Both the position numbers and the translations under genes were made by a program. Shown in pieces: positions 1 to 6,715 of a DNA stretch of 17,068 nucleotides. The notes under the pieces were generated by a model. It was not told where the DNA came from. It was given only the letters and a program-made list of their open reading frames with translations, and did no database searches. The stretch's first letter is position 1; the number at the start of each line of letters is the position of its first letter. Source of the DNA: Palsa-739 sp035532535 (GTDB lineage: Bacteria; Actinomycetota; Thermoleophilia; Gaiellales; Gaiellaceae); the NCBI GenBank assembly GCA_035532535.1, contig DATKQT010000025.1, forward strand, positions 1-17,068, given 5' to 3'.

Positions 1-1663
1 GGAACTGGCGGCGCACCTCCTCGACGACCTCGCCGCCGACGCGACCGACCGCCTGCATCGCGAGCGAGGCGAAGAGGAACGGCATGAGACCGCCGATCAA
101 GAGACCGGCGATGACCCAGGGGTCGTTGAGCTGGAACGTGACGCTGGAGAGCACGGAGCCGAGCTTCGCCTGCGTGTGCAGGCCGTCGGAATACGAGCCG
201 AAGAGGACGAGGGCGGCGAGCGCAGCCGAGCCGATCGCGTAACCCTTCGTCACTGCCTTCGTCGTGTTCCCGACCGCGTCGAGCGGATCGGTGATCGCGC
301 GAACCTCCGGCGGGAGGTCAGCCATCTCGGCGATGCCGCCCGCGTTGTCGGTCACAGGGCCGTACGCGTCGAGCGCGACGATGAGGCCGGTCATGGAGAG
401 CTGCGCCATGACGGCGACGCCGATCCCGAACAGGCCGGCGAAGTGGTTGGCGACGAGGATCCCCGCCGCGATGACGATCACCGGCAGAGCCGTCGCCTGC
501 ATCCCGACGGCGAGGCCTTCGATGATGTTCGTCGCGTGCCCGGTCTGGGAGGCCTTCGCGATCGACTTGACGGGATTCCAGCGCGTGCCGGTGTAGAACT
601 CCGTGATCCCGACGAGGAGCGCCGTGATCGCAAGGCCAATCAACGCCGAGCCGTAGAGCTCGCCGAACGAGTAGGTCGGGGGTGGCGCTAATGGCGAAGG
701 CGACCCGGCGAAGGCCTTGATCACCGGGATGAAGATCACCGCGGAGATCAGCGTCGCGACGAGGACCGCGCGGTAGAGCGCGTTCATGACGTTCCCGCCC
801 TCGCGGACGCGCGCGAACTGGACGCCGATGATCGAGGCGATGATCGAGACCGCGCCGATCGCGAGCGGCAGGAGCCAGAGGCTCTTGCCCGCCGCCGAAG
901 CCGTGGTGACGCCGAGCAGCATCACGGCGACCGCAGTCACGGCGTACGTCTCGAACAGGTCGGCCGCCATGCCGGCGCAGTCGCCGACGTTGTCGCCGAC
1001 GTTGTCCGCGATCACTGCCGGGTTGCGCGGATCGTCCTCCGGAATCCCGGCTTCGATCTTGCCGACGAGGTCGGCGCCGACGTCGGCGGCCTTCGTGTAG
1101 ATGCCGCCGCCGAGCCGGGCGAAGACGGAGATGAGCGAGCCGCCGAAAGCGAGGCCGACGAGAGCGTGGATCGCCCGCTCCGGCGAGTCGTTGAAACCGG
1201 CGGTGAGGATCCAGTAGTAACCGGCGACGCCGAACAGGCCGAGGCCCACGACGAGGAGACCGGTGACCGAGCCCGCGCGGAACGCAACGTTGAGCGCCGG
1301 CGGCAGCCCGCCGCGCGCCGCCTCCGCGGTGCGAGAGTTCGAGCGCACGGCGACGTTCATGCCGATGAAGCCCGCGGCCGCCGACAGAACGGCGCCGACG
1401 AGGAAGCCGATCGCCGTTCCCCACCCGAGCGAGCGGTAGAAGCCGAGCAGCAGGAATGGAGCGATCGCGACGACCGCGATCGTCATGTACTGGCGTTTCA
1501 GGTACGCGGCTGCGCCTTCCTGCACGGCGCGCGAGATCTCCTGCATCCGCTCGTTCCCGGCCGGCTGCCGCAGCAGCCAGATGGTCAGGCCGATGCCGTA
1601 GACGACTGCCGCGCCCGCGCACAGCAGCGCGAACAGCACGGCGTGATGCATGAACCAACTCAT
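1..1663 (-). CDS. hppA: K+-independent membrane proton-pumping pyrophosphatase (partial, C-terminus outside window)
   Basis: This integral membrane enzyme hydrolyses pyrophosphate and pumps protons across the cytoplasmic membrane. The frame stays open from ATG 1663 to the window edge, giving 554 residues. The family is usually near 670-700 residues, so roughly the last fifth is missing. Visible signatures are DVGADLVGKIE (about 194-204), the Mg-PPi loop PEDDPRNPAVIADNVGDNVG (about 208-227) followed by DCAGMAADLFE, and a second acidic loop DAYGPVTDNAGGIAEM (about 432-447). The diagnostic segment GNTTKAVTKGYAIGSA (about 465-480) has Lys at the position where K+-dependent enzymes have Ala, so this is the K+-independent H+-pumping type. 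Many hydrophobic segments alternate with these loops. A GGAGGG Shine-Dalgarno at 1671-1676 fixes the start. The gene begins 41 nt after the carboxylate-amine ligase gene and is probably co-transcribed with it. Confidence 0.96.
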   Translation of the reverse strand, partial: MSWFMHHAVLFALLCAGAAVVYGIGLTIWLLRQPAGNERMQEISRAVQEGAAAYLKRQYMTIAVVAIAPFLLLGFYRSLGWGTAIGFLVGAVLSAAAGFIGMNVAVRSNSRTAEAARGGLPPALNVAFRAGSVTGLLVVGLGLFGVAGYYWILTAGFNDSPERAIHALVGLAFGGSLISVFARLGGGIYTKAADVGADLVGKIEAGIPEDDPRNPAVIADNVGDNVGDCAGMAADLFETYAVTAVAVMLLGVTTASAAGKSLWLLPLAIGAVSIIASIIGVQFARVREGGNVMNALYRAVLVATLISAVIFIPVIKAFAGSPSPLAPPPTYSFGELYGSALIGLAITALLVGITEFYTGTRWNPVKSIAKASQTGHATNIIEGLAVGMQATALPVIVIAAGILVANHFAGLFGIGVAVMAQLSMTGLIVALDAYGPVTDNAGGIAEMADLPPEVRAITDPLDAVGNTTKAVTKGYAIGSAALAALVLFGSYSDGLHTQAKLGSVLSSVTFQLNDPWVIAGLLIGGLMPFLFASLAMQAVGRVGGEVVEEVRRQF

Positions 1664-1704
1664 CGAGGCTCCCTCCGAGGCGTTACGACGACGTCGTTAC
1701 AAAG

Positions 1705-2868
1705 TCAGCGCCGAGACTGCTCGGCGCGGCCTGTTTGTATCAGATCCTCAAAGATTCCCCGCATAGAAGCACCTTCCTCGTGGCGGGCAATCTGCCGTTC
1801 CGCAGCGTTTCGCTCGGGGATCGCGAGGAAGTCGGCCGCGCCGAGCTCCTCCGCAACCGGGCGCACCCACTCGACGAGCTGCTCGAGACGCGCGCGCGCC
1901 GGCACCGGAACACCCCGGTCGAAGTCGAGCAACTCGCCGGACAGGCCGTAGCGGATGGCGCGCCAGAGGTTCTCCTCGATCAGGCGATGCGGGAGGTCGG
2001 GCAGCGCCTCGCCGTCGTCGATGGCCCGCGCGATGCGAGCGGTGAGCGAGTACACGAGCGCGGCGAGTGCGCGCGACTCCGCGATGTCGGGCTGCGCGTC
2101 ACAGATCCGGATCTCCACGGTCGGGAACATGAGGTGCGGCCGCACGCTCCACCAGATCTGCGTGTGCTCGGTGATCGAGCCCGTCTCGTAGAGGAAGCGG
2201 ACGTAGCGCTCCCACTCGTCCCAGCTGCCGAACGCGTCGGGGACGCCGCAGCGTGGGAACATCCGCGTGAAGATCTGCGTGCGCGCCGAGTGGAGCCCGC
2301 TGTTGACCCCCTCGACGAACGGCGAGCTCGCCGAGAGGGCGAGCAGCTCCGGGAGGTAGGCGCGTAGCGCCGAGCAGACCTTGATCGCGCGGTCGGCGCC
2401 GTTGACGCCGACGTGGACGTGGAGGCCGAACGTGTTGTTGCGCCAGACGACGTAGCGCAGGAGCTCGTCGTTGCGGCGGTAGTGCGGCGTGTCGATGATC
2501 CGCTGCTCCTGCCACGGGCTCCACGGGTGGGTTCCCGCTGCGGAGAGGCCGATCCCAAGCGCGTCGGCGAGGGCACGGAGCTGCTCGCGGCGCTCGCCGA
2601 GCAGCACTGCCGCCTCGGCGAACGTTTCGCAACGCCCGGTGCGGATCTCGACTTCCGAGGCGATGAGCTCGCCGACGAGATGCCCGTCGAGCTCGGTGCC
2701 GGGCGCGGCGGCCTGCAGCTCCTCGAAGCGGTTCGTGAGCTCGAGCGTCTCGGGATCGAGGAGCGCGAATTCCTCCTCGACCGCGAGGGTGAAATCGGGC
2801 ACGGATTCGAACGCCGCGCGCGACTGCGCGAGCATCTCCTCGTACCCGAGCTTCTGCTCGTCGCCCAC
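1705..2868 (-). CDS. YbdK-type carboxylate-amine ligase (glutamate-cysteine ligase 2 family)
   Basis: This is a 387-residue member of the GCS2 / YbdK family: ATP-dependent ligases that join a carboxylate, classically the gamma-carboxyl of glutamate, to an amine such as cysteine. Family hallmarks are VEEEF (30-34) near the N-terminus, SEVEIRTGRCE (71-81), GTHP (112-115), the metal/ATP-region motif GLHVHVG (148-154), WWSVRPH (239-245) and TVEIRICD (250-257). The length is normal for the family. The start is GTG at 2868; an in-frame TAG lies three codons upstream, so no earlier start exists. There is no Shine-Dalgarno, but a TAGGCT -10 hexamer ends 6 nt before the GTG, which suggests a leaderless mRNA. 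The true substrate pair is unknown: YbdK-type enzymes often have weak gamma-glutamylcysteine synthetase activity, and some actinobacterial homologues serve other pathways. hppA follows downstream. Confidence 0.9.
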   Translation of the reverse strand: MGDEQKLGYEEMLAQSRAAFESVPDFTLAVEEEFALLDPETLELTNRFEELQAAAPGTELDGHLVGELIASEVEIRTGRCETFAEAAVLLGERREQLRALADALGIGLSAAGTHPWSPWQEQRIIDTPHYRRNDELLRYVVWRNNTFGLHVHVGVNGADRAIKVCSALRAYLPELLALSASSPFVEGVNSGLHSARTQIFTRMFPRCGVPDAFGSWDEWERYVRFLYETGSITEHTQIWWSVRPHLMFPTVEIRICDAQPDIAESRALAALVYSLTARIARAIDDGEALPDLPHRLIEENLWRAIRYGLSGELLDFDRGVPVPARARLEQLVEWVRPVAEELGAADFLAIPERNAAERQIARHEEGASMRGIFEDLIQTGRAEQSRR

Positions 2869-2880
2869 GCGAAAAGCCTA
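2869..2880 (-). promoter_or_regulatory. Putative leaderless promoter of the carboxylate-amine ligase gene
   Basis: On the minus strand TAGGCT (2880-2875) is followed by six bases and then the GTG start at 2868. The spacing fits a -10 element whose transcription start is the G of the start codon. No Shine-Dalgarno is present. I see no convincing -35. Confidence 0.45.
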
Positions 2881-2925
2881 CTCGCGCAAATCGAGGCAAC
2901 CGCCGGACACGTCTCAAAGCGCCTA

Positions 2926-2946
2926 GGCCGGTAGCTGCTACCGGCC
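2926..2946. repeat. Perfect 9-bp hairpin, CCGGTAGC-type
   Basis: Arms GGCCGGTAG (2926-2934) and CTACCGGCC (2938-2946) are exact reverse complements around CTG. No T-tract follows on either strand, so it is a poor intrinsic terminator. It shares the CCGGTAGC word with the longer hairpin at 3035-3071, so it may belong to the same family of intergenic palindromes. It lies upstream of the ligase gene, inside the 301-nt gap 2869-3169, which holds no gene. Confidence 0.7.
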
Positions 2947-3034
2947 GTGGCCGAAAGGGACACGCCCAAGCCGCTCCGACCCCGCGTGTCGCAAGTATCA
3001 GAGCGGAAGGGCGTAGACAAGGAACACGTCTGCT

Positions 3035-3150
3035 TCAGACATGTCCGGTAGCAGGTACCGGACATGTCTGACTTGGACACCGCAGGGCTTAACCATGCGA
3101 CCTCGTGTCCGTTCGAGACATGGTGGGGTCTGACCCCGGACGCGTCCGGT
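3035..3150 (+). repeat. Palindrome-rich intergenic repeat, copy A
   Basis: The copy has two palindromic parts. The first is a perfect 16-bp inverted repeat (3035-3050 with 3056-3071, 5-nt loop) containing CATGTCCGGTA. The second, at 3106-3150, contains the 13-nt palindrome GGGGTCTGACCCC (3125-3137) flanked by CGAGACATGG and CCGGACGCGTCCG. The reverse complement of 10541-10660 aligns with it: the words TTGGAC, CGAGACATGG, GGGGTCTGACCCCGGAC and GTCCG recur in the same order. It lies between the glycosyltransferase 3' end and the ligase gene. No open frame in it looks like a real protein. A REP-like element mobilised in trans is possible but unproven. Confidence 0.75.
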
Positions 3151-3169
3151 CGGGACGGGTCCGTGCGGG

Positions 3170-4357
3170 TCAGGCGAGGAGACGTTTGGCGACGACGCGC
3201 CAGCTCCACCGCTCCTCCACGACCCGGCGCGCGGCGAGGCCGAGCTCGGCGCGCCGCTCCGGCGGCAGGGCGAGGATCGCCGCGAGACGGACGCGCAGCG
3301 CGTCGGCATCGCCGGCGGGAAAGCTCAGCAACTCGGCCGTCTCCGCCCCGACCTTGGCCCCGAGCCCCGCTGCGACCTCGGCGAGGCCCGAGTGCGCGGA
3401 GACGACCGGCAGCACGCCCGCCGCTGCAGCTTCCGCCGCGACCATCCCGAACGCCTCGGGGAAGATCGACGGCACGACCGCGACATCGCAGAGCGGCAGG
3501 AGGTGCCGCAGATGCCGGTGCTCGAGCTGGCCGGTGAAGAGCGTCCCCGGCGGCGCGAGACTCTCGAGCTCGGCGCGGTAGTCGCCGAAGCCGACGACGA
3601 CCGCGCGCGCGTCGAGCCCGTCGAGCGCCTCGAGCAGCACCTGGACGCCCTTGTTCTCGATGAGCTTCCCGAAGTAGAGGACGGTGGGCGCATCCTCCGC
3701 GAAGAAGTCCTCGAAGCTCACCGGCACGTCCCGCGCCTCACGCACCAGCGCGGCGAGCGCCTCGTCGCGCGGCTCCGGGCGGAACTCCTCGACGTCGACG
3801 CCCGGCGGGACGATCTCGACGCGATCGGTGTGACCGCACACGTCGTCGAGCACTGCGCGGATGTGCTCGGAGCCGGCGTAGACGACGTCCGCCCCGGCGA
3901 GCGTCTCGGCGCCCCAGCGCGCGAGGTCCGGACGGCCGCGCATGGCGTACTCGAGCTCGGAGCCGTGCGCCTTCACGCGGTACGGAATCCCGCTCGCGGC
4001 GCCGACCGGCGCGCCGAGCAGGACATGGTTCGCGAAGACGAGATCCGCCGGCCCGAGCTCGCGCAGTGCCGCGGCGTTCGCCTCGACGTACGCGGCCCGC
4101 TCCTCCTCCGTGAAGTCCGTGAGCAGCCGCGCCTCGAGCCCTTCGTACTCGTCGAGGACGAACACAGGGAGGAGCCCGCCGGGCAGATCGGGGACGACGA
4201 CGCGCGCGCCGCCGAGGTCGAACCGCTCGGGATGCCGCTCCTGACAGACGACCGTGACGTCGTGCCCGGCCTCACTCCACTCGCGCGCGATCGACCGGGT
4301 GTAGACGTTCGACCCGGTACCCGCAAGCAAGTACCCGTGCCAGAGAAGGACGCGCAC
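3170..4357 (-). CDS. GT4-type (GT-B fold) glycosyltransferase
   Basis: This 395-residue retaining glycosyltransferase is predicted to transfer a sugar from a nucleotide-sugar donor to an unidentified acceptor at the cytoplasmic membrane face. The N-terminal Rossmann domain begins MRVLLWHGYLL and has the acceptor/phosphate loop GTGSN (13-17). The second domain starts near VPPGVDVEEF (183-192), with the conserved linker strand YFGKLIENKG (228-237) and the donor-binding E-x7-E motif PEAFGMVAAE (300-309). Length is normal. It starts at GTG 4357, 10 nt after the stop of the upstream membrane protein gene. There is no clear Shine-Dalgarno, so translation may be coupled. It is the last gene of a padR-membrane protein-glycosyltransferase unit. 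The substrate cannot be told from sequence. Confidence 0.88.
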   Translation of the reverse strand: MRVLLWHGYLLAGTGSNVYTRSIAREWSEAGHDVTVVCQERHPERFDLGGARVVVPDLPGGLLPVFVLDEYEGLEARLLTDFTEEERAAYVEANAAALRELGPADLVFANHVLLGAPVGAASGIPYRVKAHGSELEYAMRGRPDLARWGAETLAGADVVYAGSEHIRAVLDDVCGHTDRVEIVPPGVDVEEFRPEPRDEALAALVREARDVPVSFEDFFAEDAPTVLYFGKLIENKGVQVLLEALDGLDARAVVVGFGDYRAELESLAPPGTLFTGQLEHRHLRHLLPLCDVAVVPSIFPEAFGMVAAEAAAAGVLPVVSAHSGLAEVAAGLGAKVGAETAELLSFPAGDADALRVRLAAILALPPERRAELGLAARRVVEERWSWRVVAKRLLA

Positions 4358-4367
4358 GAGGCGGACG

Positions 4368-5288
4368 CTATGTCAGGCGGCGGCGAGCCAGCTGCGCGAG
4401 CGGCAGAAGGAGACCGAGAGCAAGGACGGCGGCGACGGCCCACGTCACGAAGGGATCGCGGTGGATAGACCCGTGCGCCAGGTACACGACCTCACTCGGA
4501 AGGGCCCCAAGGACGCCGCCGACCGCAAGCACCGCGAGCCTCGGCGCGACGCCGCCGAATGCGATCGCAAGCGCGACGATCGCTGCCAGCGGACAGAGCA
4601 GGAAGAAGAAACTGCCCGGGATCTCCCGCGCCAGCACAACCAGCGGCACGGTGGCAACGAGCGTCAGCGGGAAGTTCGTGAGCGGCAGCCGGCGCAGAGG
4701 CGCCGCAGCAGTGGCGAGAGCCAGCACGATCGCCGCCGGAAGCCAATGCCTACCGACGGGGAAGGCAAGCGGCTGACCGTACGTAAAGACCGCCAGATGA
4801 CCGCTGAACCAGTCCGTCCCGTTCACGAGGAAAAGTGCGTCGTAGCCGACGAGGGCGAGGTTCGCTATCCCCGCAGCGACCGCGAGGCGGCGATTGCCAA
4901 GCACCAGACCGAGGACGATCGCGGCGGCCGCAGCCGTGAACGCAATCCACCACCAGTCGACGACGAATGGGTAATTCGGCGGGCGGCCAGCGTTGTTGTA
5001 GAGCGGCAGTCGATCGGCCGCCAATAGGACCCCGGACAGGGCTACCGCGAGGTTGACCACTGCGAGTACGACCGCGAGCGGCGTGAAACCGTCGCGGACT
5101 GACCGGTGACACTCGGCGCGCAACCGTTGCTCCATCCCGGCGGCGACGAGCGACAGCGCTTCGCGAGCCCCGCGCCACGCCGAGCCGTCAACCGCGAGCA
5201 ATGCCGTATCGACCACCTCGTCGCTCTGCCGTGCGCGATGGCCGCTCGGGAAGGCGCAGCACGCGAGCCGAAGCACTCGGCGCATCAC
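4368..5288 (-). CDS. Multi-pass membrane protein with soluble N-terminal segment, PadR-linked
   Basis: I do not recognise a named family for this 306-residue protein. Residues 1-65 are soluble and include a helix-rich stretch (AREALSLVAAGMEQRLRAE) resembling the short prefix seen in membrane proteins encoded next to PadR regulators. About seven hydrophobic segments follow, starting at TPLAVVLAVVNLAVALSGVL (about 69-88). Between them are short loops such as WDNF-free, Trp/Tyr-rich exoplasmic stretches (PLYNNAGRPPNYPFVVDWWW). The GTG start at 5288 overlaps the padR stop by 4 nt (GTGA); ATG 5285 is an alternative start. The stop is 10 nt before the glycosyltransferase start. The arrangement implies co-expression under PadR control. 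A transport or signalling role is possible, but no catalytic motif is visible. Confidence 0.8.
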   Translation of the reverse strand: MMRRVLRLACCAFPSGHRARQSDEVVDTALLAVDGSAWRGAREALSLVAAGMEQRLRAECHRSVRDGFTPLAVVLAVVNLAVALSGVLLAADRLPLYNNAGRPPNYPFVVDWWWIAFTAAAAAIVLGLVLGNRRLAVAAGIANLALVGYDALFLVNGTDWFSGHLAVFTYGQPLAFPVGRHWLPAAIVLALATAAAPLRRLPLTNFPLTLVATVPLVVLAREIPGSFFFLLCPLAAIVALAIAFGGVAPRLAVLAVGGVLGALPSEVVYLAHGSIHRDPFVTWAVAAVLALGLLLPLAQLARRRLT

Positions 5289-5602
5289 GTCGCCGCCCTT
5301 GCGACTCTCGCCTCCACCACCCGCGCCGCGCGCCGCATGCGCGCCGCTTCGGCGGAGAGCGCAGCGTGTCCGTCCTGCGTCAACGTGTACGAGCGCCGGA
5401 CGCGACCCTCGACCTTCTCCTCCTCCCCCGCCTCGACGAGTCCGGACTCGACGAGCCGGTCGAGCGCTCCGAAAAGCGTCCCCGTGCTGAGCCGCACTTC
5501 TCCGCCCGAGAGATCCGCGGCACGACCGATGATCGCGTAGCCGTGGAGCGGCCCGTCGAGCAGCGCCGCGAGGACGAAGTACGTCGAGCGCCGAATCTCC
5601 AT
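5285..5602 (-). CDS. PadR family transcriptional regulator
   Basis: This 105-residue winged-helix regulator has the typical PadR N-terminus (RRSTYFVLAALLDGPLHGYAI, residues 4-24), a recognition region (STGTLFGALDRLVESGLVE, 39-57) and the wing (EGRVRRSYTLTQDG, 65-78). The short C-terminal helix is the usual dimerisation element. ATG 5602 was chosen over an upstream in-frame start because the family begins there and because a TTGACG-TATAGT promoter places the transcription start at that ATG. A dyad filling the promoter spacer (5614-5630) suggests autorepression. Such regulators commonly control the adjacent membrane protein gene, which here overlaps by 4 nt. The inducer is unknown. Confidence 0.92.
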   Translation of the reverse strand: MEIRRSTYFVLAALLDGPLHGYAIIGRAADLSGGEVRLSTGTLFGALDRLVESGLVEAGEEEKVEGRVRRSYTLTQDGHAALSAEAARMRRAARVVEARVARAAT

Positions 5603-5608
5603 GCCCGC

Positions 5609-5638
5609 ACTATATGTCGTGCGACGACATGTCGTCAA
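5609..5638 (-). promoter_or_regulatory. padR promoter with embedded operator
   Basis: On the minus strand a -35 TTGACG (5638-5633) and a -10 TATAGT (5614-5609) are separated by 18 nt; the ATG follows the -10 by 6 nt, so the mRNA would be leaderless. The spacer holds the perfect dyad ATGTCGT-GCG-ACGACAT (5614-5630) and the overlapping palindrome ACGACATGTCGT (5624-5635). ATGT...ACAT half-sites are typical of PadR operators. Binding here would block polymerase, so autorepression is the natural reading. Confidence 0.75.
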
Positions 5639-5641
5639 GCG

Positions 5642-6262
5642 CTACGTCAGATGGAAATAGAGCGCGTACAGCAGCTCGACCGCGGGGTTCGACGTGTACA
5701 CGGTCACGTCGGGCGGCGTCTCGAGCAGCGCCTCGGAGTAGTTGAAGACGATCTTCACGCCGGCGGCGACGAGATCGTCGGCCGCCTGCTGCGCCGAATC
5801 CGCCGGCACCGCGAGGACGCCGACGACGACGTTGTGCTCGCGCACGAGGTCGCCGAGCCGCTCGTATGGCTCGACCGAGACGCGGCCGATCGGCTGCCCG
5901 ACCTTCCCCGCGTCGGTGTCGACGACGGCCGCGATGTTGATCCCGTGCTCATCGAAGATCGACGACGATGCGATCGCCTGGCCGAGCCGCCCGGCCCCGA
6001 CGAGCGCGACGTTGTGCTGGCCCTGCGTGCGGAGAATCTTGCGGATCACGTCGAGCAGACCCTCGATGGAGTAGCCGACGCCACGCTTGCCGAACTTCCC
6101 GAACGTCGAGAGGTCGCGCCGGATCTGTGTCGCGTTGATGTTCGTGTACTCCGCGATCTCCTGCGACGAGATGCGCGACTTCCCCATCTTCCGCGCCTGC
6201 GTCAGCACCTGGAGGTACCGGGAGAGGCGCGCCGCGACCCCGACGTTGAGACGATCCGTCAC
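5642..6262 (-). CDS. rex: Redox-sensing transcriptional repressor Rex
   Basis: Rex is a homodimeric repressor that senses the NADH/NAD+ ratio; NADH binding releases it from operators of fermentative and respiratory genes. The 206-residue length is normal. Residues 1-80 form the winged helix with the family signatures NINATQIRRDLSTFGKFGKRGVGY (41-64). The Rossmann NAD(H) site is VALVGAGRLGQAI (85-97), with the acidic residue D115 in AAVVDTD at the end of the second strand. The C-terminal swap helix (NPAVELLYALYFHL) is present. The start is GTG 6262, without a Shine-Dalgarno; TAGAAC ends 6 nt before it, an imperfect match to the leaderless pattern seen at other genes here. I found no classical TTGTGAA-TTCACAA Rex site upstream. 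It lies downstream of gdh and the glutaredoxin-like gene. Confidence 0.95.
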   Translation of the reverse strand: MTDRLNVGVAARLSRYLQVLTQARKMGKSRISSQEIAEYTNINATQIRRDLSTFGKFGKRGVGYSIEGLLDVIRKILRTQGQHNVALVGAGRLGQAIASSSIFDEHGINIAAVVDTDAGKVGQPIGRVSVEPYERLGDLVREHNVVVGVLAVPADSAQQAADDLVAAGVKIVFNYSEALLETPPDVTVYTSNPAVELLYALYFHLT

Positions 6263-6305
6263 GCAGCCGTTCTAGCAGCAGGGTCTACGAGGTCGTATCG
6301 ACAAC

Positions 6306-6332
6306 CGTGGGGGAACCCATGGTTCCCCCACG
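6306..6332. repeat. Perfect 12-bp stem hairpin (CGTGGGGGAACC)
   Basis: Arms CGTGGGGGAACC (6306-6317) and GGTTCCCCCACG (6321-6332) are exact reverse complements around a CAT loop. It lies in the 213-nt gap between the glutaredoxin-like gene and rex. No T-run follows on the minus strand, so an intrinsic terminator is doubtful. A REP-like element or mRNA-stabilising hairpin is an alternative. Two weaker hairpins are nearby: 6331-6337 with 6352-6358, and GGGAAGA 6380-6386 with TCTTCCC 6393-6399. Confidence 0.75.
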
Positions 6333-6475
6333 TGCCCCCTCCTTCCGGGTCGGGCACGGACCAGCCGAGCTTCCGCTCCGGGAAGAGCGCGGTCTTCCCT
6401 CCGCGAGCAAACGTCGTTCAACAAACGGCCGCTAGGGCGGAGACACTGGCACTCCCCGGTTACTGCACTGAATGC

Positions 6476-6715
6476 TTAATGAGACAACGCCCGTCGCAGC
6501 GCGTCGGGATGCACGTGATAGACGAACCGCCGCTTCCCGCCGATCTCGACGACCGGGATCCACTCGCGGTACTCCGCCTCGAGTGCCGGGTCGCCGTCGA
6601 TCGCAACCTCACGCAGCTCGAAGCCGAGCTCGTCGCGCGCCTTGAACACGACGCGGCGGGCTGCCTCGCAGAGATGGCAGCCCGCCGCGGTGTAGAGGGT
6701 GACTTCGGTGTTTAC
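6476..6715 (-). CDS. Glutaredoxin-like (DUF836-type) thiol-disulfide protein, start codon unclear
   Basis: This is a small cytoplasmic thioredoxin-fold protein of about 79 residues, probably a thiol-disulfide oxidoreductase or redox adaptor. It has the strand VTLYTAAG, the active site CHLC (13-16), the helix EAARRVVFKARDE, and the cis-proline loop WIPVVEIGG (52-60). The C-terminus ends in a helix typical of the family. The expected first codon, at 6715-6713, reads GTA rather than GTG. It overlaps the gdh stop as GTAA, where a normal junction would be GTGA. No ATG, GTG or TTG lies in frame between the upstream gdh-overlapping region and the CxxC motif. Either initiation is non-canonical, the start was lost by a point change, or the base is a sequencing error. 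Domain identity is clear; expression is uncertain. Confidence 0.75.
   Translation of the reverse strand, partial: VNTEVTLYTAAGCHLCEAARRVVFKARDELGFELREVAIDGDPALEAEYREWIPVVEIGGKRRFVYHVHPDALRRALSH

Noticed and set aside
318..1658. 446-aa minus-strand open frame near the left end
   Set aside because: Wrong frame of hppA; Arg-rich with no domain, whereas the other frame gives textbook pyrophosphatase motifs.
2926..2946. Intrinsic terminator
   Set aside because: Good stem but no T-tract on either strand and it lies upstream, not downstream, of the nearest gene.
3035..3150. CRISPR array or tRNA in the palindromic region
   Set aside because: No regularly spaced direct repeats and no cloverleaf; only inverted repeats.
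6263..6305. Rex operator upstream of rex
   Set aside because: No TTGTGAA/TTCACAA-like dyad was found by eye.
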